From NCBI RefSeq assembly GCF_007992175.1, contig NZ_BJZT01000005.1:219976-283975 (forward strand): a stretch of DNA of 64,000 nt, given 5' to 3'. Shown here in pieces: positions 47,379 to 57,068 of this stretch (its first letter is position 1; each line of letters begins with the position of its first letter). Position numbers and translations under genes: made by a program. The DNA comes from Methylobacterium haplocladii (GTDB lineage Bacteria > Pseudomonadota > Alphaproteobacteria > Rhizobiales > Beijerinckiaceae). The notes beneath the pieces are model-generated. The model worked only from the letters and a program-made list of their open reading frames with translations, did no database searches and was not told the DNA's origin.

Positions 47379-47657
47379 TTGAGCGAGACCAAGGCCATCC
47401 ACGTCGTCATCCGCGGCCGCGTTCAGGGCGTATTCTACCGGAAGTGGACGCAGGCGCGGGCCCGACACCACGGTGTCGCCGGCTGGGTCCGCAACCGGGC
47501 GGACGGGGCCGTCGAGGGCGTGTTCTCCGGGTCGGCCGACGCGGTCGATGCCCTCGTCGCCGAGTGCAGAGACGGGCCGCCCGCCGCGCGGGTGGACGGA
47601 ATCGACATCACAGCGGCCGAACCGGTCTCCACCCGGGGCTTCGCGGTCGCCGACTGA
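47379..47657 (+). CDS. acyP: Acylphosphatase
   Basis: This 92-residue enzyme hydrolyses acyl phosphates such as acetyl or carbamoyl phosphate. The catalytic arginine lies in VIRGRVQGVFYRKWTQ and the catalytic asparagine in GWVRNRADGAVEGVFSG, both in standard position. The start appears to be TTG 47379 (LSETKAIHVV), since no ATG lies in frame just upstream. It lies 43 bases after the gamma-glutamylcyclotransferase-like gene. Confidence 0.93.
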   Translation: MSETKAIHVVIRGRVQGVFYRKWTQARARHHGVAGWVRNRADGAVEGVFSGSADAVDALVAECRDGPPAARVDGIDITAAEPVSTRGFAVAD

Positions 47658-47753
47658 GGATGCATGGCTGTGTGAGGCTTGCCGAGAGCCCCCCCGCTCT
47701 ATAGCCGCCGCTCATGACCTGTTCCGCTTGGTCCCTCCGAGGCGCCCGACGCC

Positions 47754-48467
47754 ATGCCTGACTTCCGCGTCTTCTCGCCGCTCGACATCGTCGGCCTCGC
47801 GTTCTTCATCGCCGCGTGGCTCGGTTACGGCCTGGCGGTGCAGCGGCGGCGCGGGCATCTCAGTCTCAGCCGGATCATGCATGCCCAACGGCGCATCTGG
47901 GCGGAGCAGATGATCGGGCGGGACAACCGCGTCGTCGACACCACCATCAACGCCTCGCTCCAGAACGGCACCGCCTTCTTTGCCTCCACCTCGCTGATTG
48001 CGCTGGGATCCGTGCTGACGCTGTCGCGCTCGAGCGATGACGTGCTGTCGCTGTTCGGTTCGCTGCCCTTCGGTGTCGCGGCAAGCCGGGCGATCTGGGA
48101 GATCAAGGTCGCGGGGCTCGCGATCGTCTTCGTCTATGCCTTCTTCAAGTTTTCCTGGGCCTATCGCCTGTTCAATTACGGAGCGATCCTGATCGGGGCG
48201 GTTCCGCCGAAAGGATCCGGTGCCGACTACGAGACGATGCAGCGGGCTGCGCACCGCGCCGCGGCCATGAACATCGCGGCCGGCAACCATTTCGACCGGG
48301 GGCAGCGGGCCTTCTTCTTCGCGCTGGCCTATCTCGGCTGGTTCGTGAGCGCGGCGGTCCTGATCGGCGCGACCGGCGCCGTCGTCTGCGTGATGTGGCG
48401 GCGGCAGTTCGCCTCGGAAATCCGCACAGCCCTGCTCGCCGATGAGGATCAACGCGATGGCCGATGA
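47754..48467 (+). CDS. DUF599 membrane protein
   Basis: This 237-residue protein has about four membrane helices: residues 10-28, 75-95, 120-140 and 190-215. It contains IMHAQRRIWAEQMIGRDNRV, VDTTINASLQNGTAFFASTS and KFSWAYRLFNYGAILIGAVP. This layout matches the DUF599 family, whose function is unknown. Its stop overlaps the next start by 11 bases, so the DUF3253 gene is likely coupled to it. Confidence 0.88.
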   Translation: MPDFRVFSPLDIVGLAFFIAAWLGYGLAVQRRRGHLSLSRIMHAQRRIWAEQMIGRDNRVVDTTINASLQNGTAFFASTSLIALGSVLTLSRSSDDVLSLFGSLPFGVAASRAIWEIKVAGLAIVFVYAFFKFSWAYRLFNYGAILIGAVPPKGSGADYETMQRAAHRAAAMNIAAGNHFDRGQRAFFFALAYLGWFVSAAVLIGATGAVVCVMWRRQFASEIRTALLADEDQRDGR

Positions 48468-48714
48468 CGCCGAGATCGAAGCGACCATGCTGCGCCTCGT
48501 CGCGGAACGCGGGGTCGGCAAGACCTGCTGTCCCTCGGAGGTCGCCCGCGCGCTCGGCGGCCCGCATTCCGAGGGCTGGGGGCCGCTGATGCAGCCGGTG
48601 CGTCGAGTTGCGGTGCGCCTCACCAAGGAAGGCCGCATCGCGATTCTCCGCAAAGGCAAGCCGGTCGATCCGGACGATTTTCGCGGAATCTATCGACTCG
48701 GGCCGGCGCCCTGA
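48457..48714 (+). CDS. DUF3253 small winged-helix-like protein
   Basis: This 85-residue protein reads as a compact helical domain (IEATMLRLVAERGVGKTCCP, SEVARALGG) followed by VRRVAVRLTKEGRIAILRKG and DFRGIYRLG. This fits DUF3253, a small winged-helix-like family. Two cysteines (TCC) occur in the usual SEVAR-preceding position. The internal ATG at 48457 is chosen because the conserved sequence begins there. Confidence 0.85.
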   Translation: MADDAEIEATMLRLVAERGVGKTCCPSEVARALGGPHSEGWGPLMQPVRRVAVRLTKEGRIAILRKGKPVDPDDFRGIYRLGPAP

Positions 48715-48759
48715 TGCTCGGAGGACTGATCCGGTCGCGTCGGTTCTACGGGGCGTGCC

Positions 48760-49272
48760 TCAGCGCCCGCCACGTGCCTTGAACAGCGCGTGCTCGACCC
48801 GGTCGCCGGTGCGGATCCCAAGCTTTTCTGCGGTGCCGGCATTGAGTTCGAGCACGGCCAGCACCGGCTCCCCCGACGGGATGACCTTGGTGGACAACGG
48901 CTCGGTGTCGGCAGCGACCCGCGCGACCGTACCGTCGGGCCGGATGAACACCATGTCGAGGGGAAGGTAGGTGTTCTTCATCCACATGCTGACCGGCTGG
49001 ACCTGCTCGAAATCGAACAGCATGCCGCGGTCGGGCGCCATCACCTTGCGGAACATCAGGCCGCGGGCGCGGTCGGCGTCGCTTCGCATCACCTCGACCT
49101 TGAAGGCGCGGCGGCCGTTCCTGGTGACGATGCCGAGCGGTTCGGTGCGCGCTGCCGCCATGTCGTCCACCGCCACTTCGGCGCGAGCGGGGACGACGGA
49201 GATCGGGGCCGCCAGCAGAGCGGCGACCACCGCATGGACGACGCGGCGGCGAAGCAGACTTTTGGAGACCAT
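48760..49272 (-). CDS. Secreted DUF192 protein
   Basis: This 170-residue protein has a signal peptide (VVHAVVAALLAAPISVVPARA). The DUF192 domain follows, with DRARGLMFRKVMAPDRGMLF, VSMWMKNTYLPLDMVFIRPD and VLELNAGTAEKLGIRTGD. The family function is unknown. The ATG at 49272 is chosen to give a proper signal peptide. The double cold-shock gene lies upstream on the same strand, about 16 bases away, so they may be co-transcribed. Confidence 0.9.
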   Translation of the reverse strand: MVSKSLLRRRVVHAVVAALLAAPISVVPARAEVAVDDMAAARTEPLGIVTRNGRRAFKVEVMRSDADRARGLMFRKVMAPDRGMLFDFEQVQPVSMWMKNTYLPLDMVFIRPDGTVARVAADTEPLSTKVIPSGEPVLAVLELNAGTAEKLGIRTGDRVEHALFKARGGR

Positions 49273-49288
49273 CGCGGAAAGCAAACCG

Positions 49289-49903
49289 TCAGTGGGAGCT
49301 GGGAAGCGCCCCGTCGACGAGGCGGACTTCCGCCGCCATAGCACCCTTCGAGCCGTCGCCGTAGCGCACCAGGACGGTATCGCCCGGCTTCAGCTCAGCG
49401 ATGCCGTAGCGGCGCAGGGTCTCCATGTGCACGAAAATGTCGGGCGTACCCTCGCCGCAGGAGAGGAAGCCGAAGCCGCGCAGGCGGTTGAACCATTTCA
49501 CCACCGCGGTCTCCAGCCCGCTCGTCGGCGTCACGCTGACATGCGTGCGCGGCATCGGCAGTTCGGAGGGGTGGGTGGCGCTCGACTGATCCAGCGAGAT
49601 GACCCGGAAGGCCTGCCAACCGCGCGGCCGTTCCACGGCCTCGACGACGATGCGCGCGCCTTCGCTCGCACCCTGGTGGCCGTCGCGACGCAGACAGGTG
49701 ACGTGCAGCAGGATGTCCGGCGAGCCGTCGTCCGGCACGATGAACCCGAAGCCCTTGGAGACGTCGAACCACTTGATGTGCCCGGCGACCTCGATCAGGT
49801 CGACCGGACGCTCGGTCTCCGCCTCACGGCCCGACGGCGCGGCATCGTCCGACAGCCTGGCCGAGCGCAGCCCGATCTCGCTCATTCCGTGATCGTTCGA
49901 CAT
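49289..49903 (-). CDS. Double cold-shock-domain protein
   Basis: This 204-residue protein has two cold-shock domains: residues about 38-105 ([28 protein letters not shown]) and about 133-200 ([28 protein letters not shown]). Both keep the RNP1-like KGFGFI/RGFGFL and RNP2-like motifs that bind single-stranded nucleic acid. Tandem CSD proteins are typical of Rhizobiales and related bacteria. It likely acts as an RNA chaperone. Confidence 0.92.
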   Translation of the reverse strand: MSNDHGMSEIGLRSARLSDDAAPSGREAETERPVDLIEVAGHIKWFDVSKGFGFIVPDDGSPDILLHVTCLRRDGHQGASEGARIVVEAVERPRGWQAFRVISLDQSSATHPSELPMPRTHVSVTPTSGLETAVVKWFNRLRGFGFLSCGEGTPDIFVHMETLRRYGIAELKPGDTVLVRYGDGSKGAMAAEVRLVDGALPSSH

Positions 49904-50198
49904 GAAAGCAACCCGAACCGAACCGAATCACGGAGCGCGATTCTCACGGTAAATTAACAAAGTCCGGAATCGGCGGAAGCCCGTTCCCTCGGCAGGGATG
50001 CCCTCGAACATTGCATTTTTCAGCGATTCGGCAGTCTTGCCACAGTCATGAGCGCGGACACGCCTCGATCGACACGCAGTTCTCCGTGCGACCGAGAGGT
50101 ATTCACGAATGCCGGCGTGACCGATCACGTTTCCGAGAGACTGTTGCTGACGCCCACGGGCATCGCCCGCGCCCGGTTAGGATGCTAGGCGAAATCCC

Positions 50199-51215
50199 AT
50201 GCTCGACACCAGCCTGACCTCGAAGGCCGACACGACCTCGGACGATTCTCGCCCCCTCCGCATCGACGCCATCGACGCCGCCCGCGGCACGGCGCTCTTG
50301 GCGATGGCGGCCTATCACCTCACCTGGGATCTCGGCTTCCTGAAGGTCACGCCGCTCAACGCCGCGCTGACGCCGCCCGGCCGCCTCGCCGCCCACCTCA
50401 TCGCCGGGAGCTTCCTGCTGCTCGTCGGGATCGGCCTCGTTCTCGCCACCCGGAACGGACTTCGCTGGCGGCCCTACCTGATCCGCCTCGCGCGGATCGG
50501 GGGCGCCGCGATCCTGATCACCGGGGTGACCTACTGGTTCATGCCGGACGGGTTCATCTTCTTCGGCATCCTGCATTGCATCGCCGTCGCCAGCATCCTG
50601 GCGCTGCCGCTGCTGATCATGCCGGCCGTGATCGGCATCCCGGCCAGCATTCTGGCCAGTGCCGTGTTCGTCCTCGGCGGCACGGTGCTGCGGCATCCGA
50701 TGCTCGAAGCGTCGGAGCTGTTCTTCCTCGGTCTTGGCAGCCGTTTGCCCCAGACGAACGACTGGGTGCCACTGTTTCCCTGGTTCGGGATCGTGCTCGC
50801 GGGCATCGCCCTCACGCGAGCCGGCCTGCCGGCTTTCCTGCGCTCGCGCCTCGCACGCTGGCGGGCCGAGGAGCGGGTGGGCCGGGCCGCGACCTTCGCG
50901 GGGCGTCACAGCCTCGCGGTGTATCTCGTTCACCAGCCTGTGCTTTTCGGCTTGGTCTACGGGCTCGTCAGCCTGACCGGACCGCACCCGAACGCGGGCG
51001 TCGCGGAGTTTCGAAAGGAATTCCAGGGCAACTGCACCCGGACCGGCGGCGGCCCGGAGGCCTGCCGGATCGCCAGCCGCTGCGTCGCCGACGGGCTCCG
51101 GCGCGAAGGCCTCTGGGCCACCGGCGTGACCTTCACCATCGAGGAGCGGGCGAGGGCGCAGGCGCTCTCGCGGCAATGCTACGAGGCGGCGGAGGGCACA
51201 TCGCCTCCGCCGTAA
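50199..51215 (+). CDS. DUF1624/heparan-alpha-glucosaminide acetyltransferase-like membrane protein
   Basis: This 338-residue polytopic membrane protein starts RIDAIDAARGTALLAMAAYH, matching the catalytic-domain start of the DUF1624/HGSNAT family, with about seven helices after it. The histidine in AAYHLTWD and the later GRHSLAVYLVHQPVLFG are typical. Such proteins move acetyl groups across membranes in eukaryotes; the bacterial substrate is unknown. A C-terminal tail of about 80 residues with several cysteines (NCTRTGGGPEACRIASRC) is unusual. Confidence 0.82.
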   Translation: MLDTSLTSKADTTSDDSRPLRIDAIDAARGTALLAMAAYHLTWDLGFLKVTPLNAALTPPGRLAAHLIAGSFLLLVGIGLVLATRNGLRWRPYLIRLARIGGAAILITGVTYWFMPDGFIFFGILHCIAVASILALPLLIMPAVIGIPASILASAVFVLGGTVLRHPMLEASELFFLGLGSRLPQTNDWVPLFPWFGIVLAGIALTRAGLPAFLRSRLARWRAEERVGRAATFAGRHSLAVYLVHQPVLFGLVYGLVSLTGPHPNAGVAEFRKEFQGNCTRTGGGPEACRIASRCVADGLRREGLWATGVTFTIEERARAQALSRQCYEAAEGTSPPP

Positions 51216-51237
51216 GATCGCGCAAAAACTGAGATGA

Positions 51238-51804
51238 TCAGTCCTTGGCCCGTTCGACGTAGGAGCCGTCGGCGGTCAAAATGACGACGCGGGTTCCGGT
51301 CGCAACGTGGGGCGGAACCGAGGTGCGCACGCCGTTCGAGAGGATCGCCGGCTTGTAGGACGACGAGGCGGTCTGGCCCTTCATGGCCGGCTCAGTCTCG
51401 ACGATCTCCAGGGTCACGCGCTGGGGCAGCTCGATCGTCAGCGGCACGCCGTTGTGCTGCGAGAGCATCACCGCCATGCCTTCCTGCAGGTAGGGGGCGG
51501 AGGAGCCGACGACGTCCTCGGGCACCGCAAGCTGCTCGTAGGTCTCGGGATTCATGAAGTGGAATCCCTCGCCGTCGCTGTAGAGGAAGGTGTGCTCGCG
51601 GTCCTCGACGAAGGCGCGCTCGACCTGCTCGGTGGTGCGGTAGCGCTCCGATACCTTCACGCCGTCGCTGATCCGGCGCATGTCGAGCTGCGTCACCGGC
51701 GTGCCCTTGCCGGGGTGGATGTTCTCCGCCGTCAGGATGACGTAGAGCTTGCCGTCCTTGTCGACGACATTGCCCTTGCGGAGCGTCGAGGCGATCACCT
51801 TCAC
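51238..51804 (-). CDS. efp: Elongation factor P
   Basis: This 188-residue protein relieves ribosome stalling at polyproline. The target lysine is K33 in the loop [11 protein letters not shown], which EpmA and EpmB would modify. Three beta-barrel domains are implied by length, and the C-terminal signature region is recognisable ([20 protein letters not shown]). It is divergent from epmA, with 92 bases between starts, so the target and its modifying enzymes form one module. Confidence 0.95.
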   Translation of the reverse strand: MKVIASTLRKGNVVDKDGKLYVILTAENIHPGKGTPVTQLDMRRISDGVKVSERYRTTEQVERAFVEDREHTFLYSDGEGFHFMNPETYEQLAVPEDVVGSSAPYLQEGMAVMLSQHNGVPLTIELPQRVTLEIVETEPAMKGQTASSSYKPAILSNGVRTSVPPHVATGTRVVILTADGSYVERAKD

Positions 51805-51896
51805 GAGCGTAGACCTTGTTTTGACGAGGGCGCCGGGCCGGTGCGGCGACGCCGGAGCGAGACAATCTTGCAGCCCCTATCCCATCCGCCGCTTTC

Positions 51897-52991
51897 GTGC
51901 CACCCGAGCCCCTTCATAAGACGAGCCGGCGAAGCGTGAGCGCTCCATCCACTTGGTGGGAGCCGCGGATCCACGCCGACCGCCGCCCCCTGCTGCTGAC
52001 GCGCAACCGTATCCAGGCGGCCCTGCGTGCGCATTTCGCGTCCCGAGACTTCGTCGAGGTCGAGGCCGCCTGCCTGCAGGTCTCGCCCGGGAACGAGGCG
52101 CATCTCTCGGCCTTCGCCACCGAGGCGCTGCTGCCGGACGGTAGCCGCGATCCGTTTTACCTGCACACCTCGCCGGAATTCGCCTGCAAGAAGCTGCTTG
52201 CGGCCGGAGAGCCGAAGATCGTCAGCATCGCCAGGGTGTTCCGCAACCGCGAGCGCGGCCCGTTGCACCATCCCGAGTTCACCATGGTCGAGTGGTACCG
52301 CGCAGGGGAGGGCTACGAGGCCTTGATGCAGGACTGCGCCGAAGTTCTGGCGCTCGCCGCCGAGACGGCTGGCGTAACGCGCCTGACCTATCGGGGTCGC
52401 GAGGCCGACCCGTTCGCGTCCTTCGAGCGGCTGAGCGTGGCCGAGGCCTTCGAACGCCATGCCGGCATCGATCTGCTCGCGACGATGGCACCCGATGGCA
52501 GCACCGACCGCACGGCGCTTGCCGAGGCGACCGCCACGCGCGGCCTGCGCGTCGCCGCCGACGACACCTGGGCCGATCTCTACTCCCGCATCCTGGTCGG
52601 ACTGATCGAGCCGCATCTCGGCGATGGCCGCCCGACCCTGCTCTGCGAATATCCGGTCAGCGAGGCCGCGCTGGCCCGGCCGAGCCCGGACGACCCGCGC
52701 GTCGCGGAGCGTTTCGAACTCTATGCCTGCGGCGTCGAACTCGCCAACGCCTTCGGCGAGTTGACGGATCCCGCCGAGCAACGCCGCCGCTTCGAGGCCG
52801 AGATGGACGAGAAGGCCCGCGTCTACGGCGAGCGCTATCCGATCGACGAGGACTTCCTGGACGCCCTCGCGATCATGCCGGAGGCCTCGGGCATAGCGCT
52901 GGGCTTCGACCGGCTGGTGATGCTGGCGACCGGCGCACCGCGCATCGACGATGTGATCTGGACCCCGGTCGCGCGAGGCAGCGCGTCGTGA
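51897..52991 (+). CDS. epmA: EF-P lysine ligase EpmA (GenX/PoxA)
   Basis: This protein of up to 364 residues is the short class II LysRS paralogue that attaches beta-lysine to EF-P. Class II motif 2 appears as VFRNRERGPLHHPEFTMVEW and motif 3 as GIALGFDRLVML. It lacks the N-terminal tRNA anticodon-binding domain of true LysRS. The start could be GTG 51897 or 51936. The gene overlaps epmB in GTGA. The genome's real LysRS here is the unrelated class I enzyme. Confidence 0.94.
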   Translation: MPPEPLHKTSRRSVSAPSTWWEPRIHADRRPLLLTRNRIQAALRAHFASRDFVEVEAACLQVSPGNEAHLSAFATEALLPDGSRDPFYLHTSPEFACKKLLAAGEPKIVSIARVFRNRERGPLHHPEFTMVEWYRAGEGYEALMQDCAEVLALAAETAGVTRLTYRGREADPFASFERLSVAEAFERHAGIDLLATMAPDGSTDRTALAEATATRGLRVAADDTWADLYSRILVGLIEPHLGDGRPTLLCEYPVSEAALARPSPDDPRVAERFELYACGVELANAFGELTDPAEQRRRFEAEMDEKARVYGERYPIDEDFLDALAIMPEASGIALGFDRLVMLATGAPRIDDVIWTPVARGSAS

Positions 52992-54043
52992 CCCGGCACC
53001 TACGCAGCCCAGCCGACCTGGCCCGCGCCGGGATGGTGCGGCCCGAAGATCTGTCCGGTCTGGAGGCGGTGGCGGCGCGCTACGCCGTTTCGCTCACGGC
53101 CGACATGGCCGAACTGATCGACCCGGCCGATCCGGCGGACCCGATCGCGCGCCAGTTCGTGCCCAGCACTGACGAACTGGAGACGCATCCGACCGAACGG
53201 GCCGATCCGATCGGCGATACCGTCCACGCGCCCTTGCCCGGTCTGGTCCATCGCTATCCCGACCGCGTGCTGCTCAAGCCGTTACATGTTTGCCCGGTCT
53301 ATTGCCGGTTCTGCTTCCGCCGCGAGGTGGTCGGACCCGAGGGGCTCGGTACCCTCAGCGATGCGCAACTCTCGGGGGCCTATGCTTACATCGCCGCCGA
53401 CCCCGGCATCTGGGAGGTCGTGCTCACCGGCGGCGATCCATTCGCGCTCTCGCCGCGACGGCTCGGCGCGATCACGCTGGCGCTCGATTCGATCCCGCAC
53501 GTCCGCGTGCTGCGGATCCACACCCGCGTGCCGGTGGTCGATCCGTCGAGCGTCACCGACGCCCTCGTCGCCGCCCTGAAGGGCTTTCGCGGCGCCGTCT
53601 TCGTGGCGCTTCACGCCAACCACCCGCGGGAATTCACGCCGGCCGCGCGAAAAGCCGTCGCCCGGCTCGTCGATGCGGGGATTCCGATGGTGAGCCAGAG
53701 CGTGCTGCTCGCCGGAATCAACGACGATCCCGAGACGCTGACCGCACTGATGCGCAGCTTCGTCGAGAACCGGATCAAGCCCTACTACCTCCACCACGGC
53801 GACCTCGCTCCAGGCACCGGGCATTTTCGAACGAGCCTTCCGGAGGGGCAGTCCCTGATGCGGACGTTGCGGGCGACACTGTCCGGGCTGGCCCAGCCGA
53901 CCTACGTCCTCGACATTCCCGGCGGGCACGGCAAGGTACCGGTGGGGCCGGGCTATCTGCGCGAGGCCGGCGAGGGCCATCGCGTCACCGATCCGCAGGG
54001 CATCGAGCATGCCTATCCACCCGAGCCACATGAGGAGACCTGA
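52988..54043 (+). CDS. epmB: EF-P beta-lysylation enzyme EpmB (lysine 2,3-aminomutase family)
   Basis: This 351-residue radical-SAM protein converts alpha-lysine to beta-lysine for EF-P. The cluster motif is CPVYCRFCFRR near residue 101, and the aminomutase PLP region includes LHANHPREF and PYYLHHGDLAPGTGHFRTS. The C-terminus is short, as in EpmB. It begins with GTG overlapping the epmA stop, and its own stop overlaps the GST start by one base. Confidence 0.93.
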   Translation: MTRHLRSPADLARAGMVRPEDLSGLEAVAARYAVSLTADMAELIDPADPADPIARQFVPSTDELETHPTERADPIGDTVHAPLPGLVHRYPDRVLLKPLHVCPVYCRFCFRREVVGPEGLGTLSDAQLSGAYAYIAADPGIWEVVLTGGDPFALSPRRLGAITLALDSIPHVRVLRIHTRVPVVDPSSVTDALVAALKGFRGAVFVALHANHPREFTPAARKAVARLVDAGIPMVSQSVLLAGINDDPETLTALMRSFVENRIKPYYLHHGDLAPGTGHFRTSLPEGQSLMRTLRATLSGLAQPTYVLDIPGGHGKVPVGPGYLREAGEGHRVTDPQGIEHAYPPEPHEET

Positions 54044-54663
54044 TGCGACGACTGTGGGGACGGGCGAATTCCGTCAACGTGCAGAAGGCGATCTGGGGAC
54101 TTGAGGAACTCGGCCTGCCCTACGAGCGGATCGATGCGGGGGGCGCCCATGGCGTGGTCGGTGAGGAATCCTATCGCGCGCTCAACCCGAACGGGCTCGT
54201 TCCGACGCTGCAGGAGGACGACTTCGTGCTGTGGGAGTCGAATGCGATCCTGCGCTACCTCGCACGCCTGCCCGGCTCGTCGCTGGCCCTGCCTGACGAG
54301 CCGCGCTCTTGCGCCCGCGTCGACCAGTGGCTCGATTGGCAAACCACCACCTTCACCCCCGCCATGCGCGACTGCTTCTGGCAGCTAATCCGGGTGGCGG
54401 AGGACCAGCGGGACCGGCCGGCGATCGAAGCCTCGCGCGCCCGGAGCGAGGCGGCGGCGGCTCTGCTCGACTCCCACCTCGCCGGCACGGCCTTCGTGGC
54501 GGGCGACACCTTCGGCATCGCCGACATCGCGGTGGGCTGTGCCGCCCATCGCTGGCTTCACCTGCCGATTCCGAGGAAAGAACGTCCGAATCTTGCGCGA
54601 TGGTACCGCACGATCGCGCAACGTCGAGCCGCCGTTGTGGTTGTGTCTGAGCCGATGAGCTGA
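54043..54663 (+). CDS. Glutathione S-transferase
   Basis: This 206-residue protein has a thioredoxin-like N-terminal domain (LWGRANSVNVQKAIWGLEEL, NPNGLVPTLQEDDFVLWESN with the cis-proline and glutathione-binding residues). The C-terminal helical domain includes AGDTFGIADIAVGC. The N-terminal NSVNVQK pattern suggests a catalytic serine-type enzyme. Its start ATG shares a base with the epmB stop, so it is co-translated with the EF-P module. A link to EF-P modification is not known. Confidence 0.92.
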   Translation: MRRLWGRANSVNVQKAIWGLEELGLPYERIDAGGAHGVVGEESYRALNPNGLVPTLQEDDFVLWESNAILRYLARLPGSSLALPDEPRSCARVDQWLDWQTTTFTPAMRDCFWQLIRVAEDQRDRPAIEASRARSEAAAALLDSHLAGTAFVAGDTFGIADIAVGCAAHRWLHLPIPRKERPNLARWYRTIAQRRAAVVVVSEPMS

Positions 54664-54805
54664 CTCTCCGCTCTCAGCAGGCTCGCGGTGGTGAGCCGCG
54701 GGACGCCTTTTCCGAAACCTGCTTGGCCCGACAGCGGCGCCGGACGAGGCCCAGATGCGCGATACCGCTTCACCTGCGCCGAAAGGCCCAGAATCCGGAA
54801 AAGCC

Positions 54806-55603
54806 ATGTTCTTTCCGCTCTCGAAGATCGTCTTCTTCCTGATCACCCCCTCGAACTTCCTCATCCTCATCGGGCTGCTCGGGTGCCTGCTGCTGTTCAC
54901 GCAGGCCGGCGGGGCATTCGGGCGCGTCCTGGCGATCGCCGGATTCGTCGGGCTCCTGACCGCCGGCCTGTCTCCGCTCGCGGCCTGGACCATCATGCCG
55001 CTGGAGGACCGCTTCCCCGCCTTCGTCGATGACGGTCGCCCGATCGATGGGATCCTCGTGCTCGGCGGCGGACTCATGACCACGATCTCCGCCGAGCGCG
55101 ACCAGCTCACGCTGAACGACGCCGGCGAGCGCCAGATCGCCCTCGCCGACCTCGCCCGGCGCTATCCCACGGCGCGGCTGCTGTTCTCGGGGGGCAGCGG
55201 CAACATCAAGGACGGCACGATTTCCGAGGCGGGCACGATCGGCCGTTTCGCCGACACCCTCGGCGTACCGCGCGACCGGCTGATCCTGGAGGAGCGCTCG
55301 CGCAACACCCGCGAAAACGCGCGGTTCAGCGCCGAGCTCGTCCCGCCAAAGCCGAACGAGCGCTGGCTGCTCGTGACCTCGGCCTGGCACATGCCGCGCG
55401 CCGTCGGCTGTTTCCGAAAGGTGGGATATGCCGTGACGGCCTATCCCGTCGACTATCGCACCGCCGGCCCGCGCGACGCCCGCCGCTTCAACACCTTCGC
55501 ATCCGACGGGCTGCTGGAATTCGACCTCGCCGTGAAGGAATGGATCGGCCTCGTCGCCTATCGGCTCGCCGGCTACACCGACGAATGGATGCCGGCGCCG
55601 TGA
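54806..55603 (+). CDS. YdcF/ElyC-family membrane protein (DUF218)
   Basis: This 265-residue protein has two N-terminal helices (about residues 7-25 and 37-60). The DUF218 domain follows, with GILVLGGGLMTTISAERDQL, LLFSGGSGNIKDGTISEAGT and SRNTRENARFSAELV. ElyC/SanA proteins of this family affect peptidoglycan and lipid-carrier metabolism. The ATG at 54806 is chosen because it starts the hydrophobic segment. Confidence 0.88.
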   Translation: MFFPLSKIVFFLITPSNFLILIGLLGCLLLFTQAGGAFGRVLAIAGFVGLLTAGLSPLAAWTIMPLEDRFPAFVDDGRPIDGILVLGGGLMTTISAERDQLTLNDAGERQIALADLARRYPTARLLFSGGSGNIKDGTISEAGTIGRFADTLGVPRDRLILEERSRNTRENARFSAELVPPKPNERWLLVTSAWHMPRAVGCFRKVGYAVTAYPVDYRTAGPRDARRFNTFASDGLLEFDLAVKEWIGLVAYRLAGYTDEWMPAP

Positions 55604-55771
55604 GACCGAACCGCTCCGGCGTCCCAACGACTCCGGCCGAGTAGCCGGCGGCCATTGGGCGTCGCGCGCGCGTCGCGGGCGAGGGCCAGGGCGGCGAACC
55701 AGCATCCGATCGGGATCGAAGTGAACGACGGAACTGGCGTCAGTCCAGGGCGCCGATTCCGACTTGGTCCG

Positions 55772-56044
55772 TTAGCGGTAGCGGCAAATCCCCCGGATAC
55801 GATAGCGACCGGGCGGGCAGCCGCCGGGGGCACCGGTGAGGGCGCGGCGGATGTCGCCGCGCGGGCCGTTGTTGAGGCGGCAGCCGCCGTACGGGCCGCG
55901 ATGGGCCCCGAAGCCACAACCGCCGCGCACGAGCGTCACGGCGGGGTCAGCCGCCAACGGTGCCTGCGCGAGGGGCACGGCCCATGCCGTGCCGCCAGCC
56001 AGCAGCATCGCGGACGCCGCAACGATCAAGCCGGTGAACTTCAT
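55772..56044 (-). CDS. Secreted GCG-rich small protein
   Basis: This 90-residue protein has a signal peptide (KFTGLIVAASAMLLAGGTAW) and a mature region with GCGFGAHRGPYGGCRLNN and a C-terminal CPPGRYRIRGICRY. This matches the small GCG/CRPN-type cysteine-containing secreted proteins found in methylobacteria; their function is unknown. Four cysteines probably pair after export. The ATG at 56044 follows AAGGAGACCAAAATC. Confidence 0.8.
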   Translation of the reverse strand: MKFTGLIVAASAMLLAGGTAWAVPLAQAPLAADPAVTLVRGGCGFGAHRGPYGGCRLNNGPRGDIRRALTGAPGGCPPGRYRIRGICRYR

Positions 56045-56535
56045 GATTTTGGTCTCCTTGATGGATAGGTCGGCTCTTCCCCGATCGAGCCCTGCGGACT
56101 TGCCCTTGGATCTCTGCCTCGACCCCGGACAATCCGGACGAACCCTGACGGCGCTCGATCCGTTCCGAGGGACTGCGGGCAATGCGGATCCGCACAAGAC
56201 ACTATGCGTTTCGAACCCCGCACCTGCGTATGCACGCAAAAATAATGCGCGCCGACCGAGGCCGCCAGTCGCACCGCATCATGTCTTATTGTGCAGCGCA
56301 CTCAACGGCTTGCGCCGCAAAGCTCAATTGGAATGAATCGTCACGGAATTTTCATGTGATTGAATGCAATTCCGGGGACTTGAAAATGGAAGCCCACATC
56401 CGACCTGTCGACCTATCAGCAGGGCACAACGACACACTGTAAGAGCGTATCCGGCCACCGTCACTGGCGTGGAATTCCCACAGGTAAATGTCGACTTGTT
56501 GAGACGATATTCCAAATCCAGGAAGGATAACTATC
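56045..56535. other. 491-base intergenic region between secreted protein and phasin
   Basis: This interval has no believable gene. AT content rises from about 56230, and AGGAAGGA precedes the phasin ATG by a few bases, so it likely holds the phasin promoter and leader. I could not assign -35/-10 elements with confidence. Confidence 0.6.
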
Positions 56536-57042
56536 ATGGCCTCCACGCAGACAGACAACCAAGCGAAGAACACTGCCGACCGCGCCGTCGGCCAGACCCA
56601 GGATGTCGTCCGCACGGTTCAGGACAACGTCCAGAACGTGTCGCGTCAGGTCTTCGAAGCGACAGAGCGCCTTACGCGCGGCTTCAACCTCTCGAAGGAA
56701 GATGCGGAGCGCTTCGCCAACCAGTCCCGCCAGAACCTCGATGCCGTGACCCGTTGCGGCACGGTGCTGAGCCAAGGCTTCCAAGAGGCCTCGCGCCACT
56801 GGATCGAGTTCAGCCAGAAGCAGTTCCAGCGCAACCTCGCCGCCGTGAACCGGCTGGCCCAGGCCAAGACAGTTCAGGAATTCACGGCAATCCAGAGCGA
56901 CGTCGTGCGTGAAGGCCTCGAGCATTTCATCAAGGACGGCAAGGGCATCGCCGAAACCTCCCTGAAGCATGCCGAGGAAGCCGGCAAGATCTTCTCCGGT
57001 GCGGCGAAGCAGACGGCTCAGATCGCCTCGCGCCCGAACTGA
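56536..57042 (+). CDS. Phasin-family protein
   Basis: This 168-residue amphipathic helical protein resembles phasins that coat polyhydroxyalkanoate granules. The stretch QDNVQNVSRQVFEATERLTR and later RHWIEFSQKQFQRNLAAVNR are heptad-like with the family pattern of aromatic and glutamine residues, and AGKIFSGAAKQTAQI resembles the family C-terminus. It has a strong Shine-Dalgarno and its own terminator, consistent with high expression. There is no signal peptide. Confidence 0.88.
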   Translation: MASTQTDNQAKNTADRAVGQTQDVVRTVQDNVQNVSRQVFEATERLTRGFNLSKEDAERFANQSRQNLDAVTRCGTVLSQGFQEASRHWIEFSQKQFQRNLAAVNRLAQAKTVQEFTAIQSDVVREGLEHFIKDGKGIAETSLKHAEEAGKIFSGAAKQTAQIASRPN

Positions 57043-57068
57043 TTTGTCATCATATGATGTCGAGTGAA

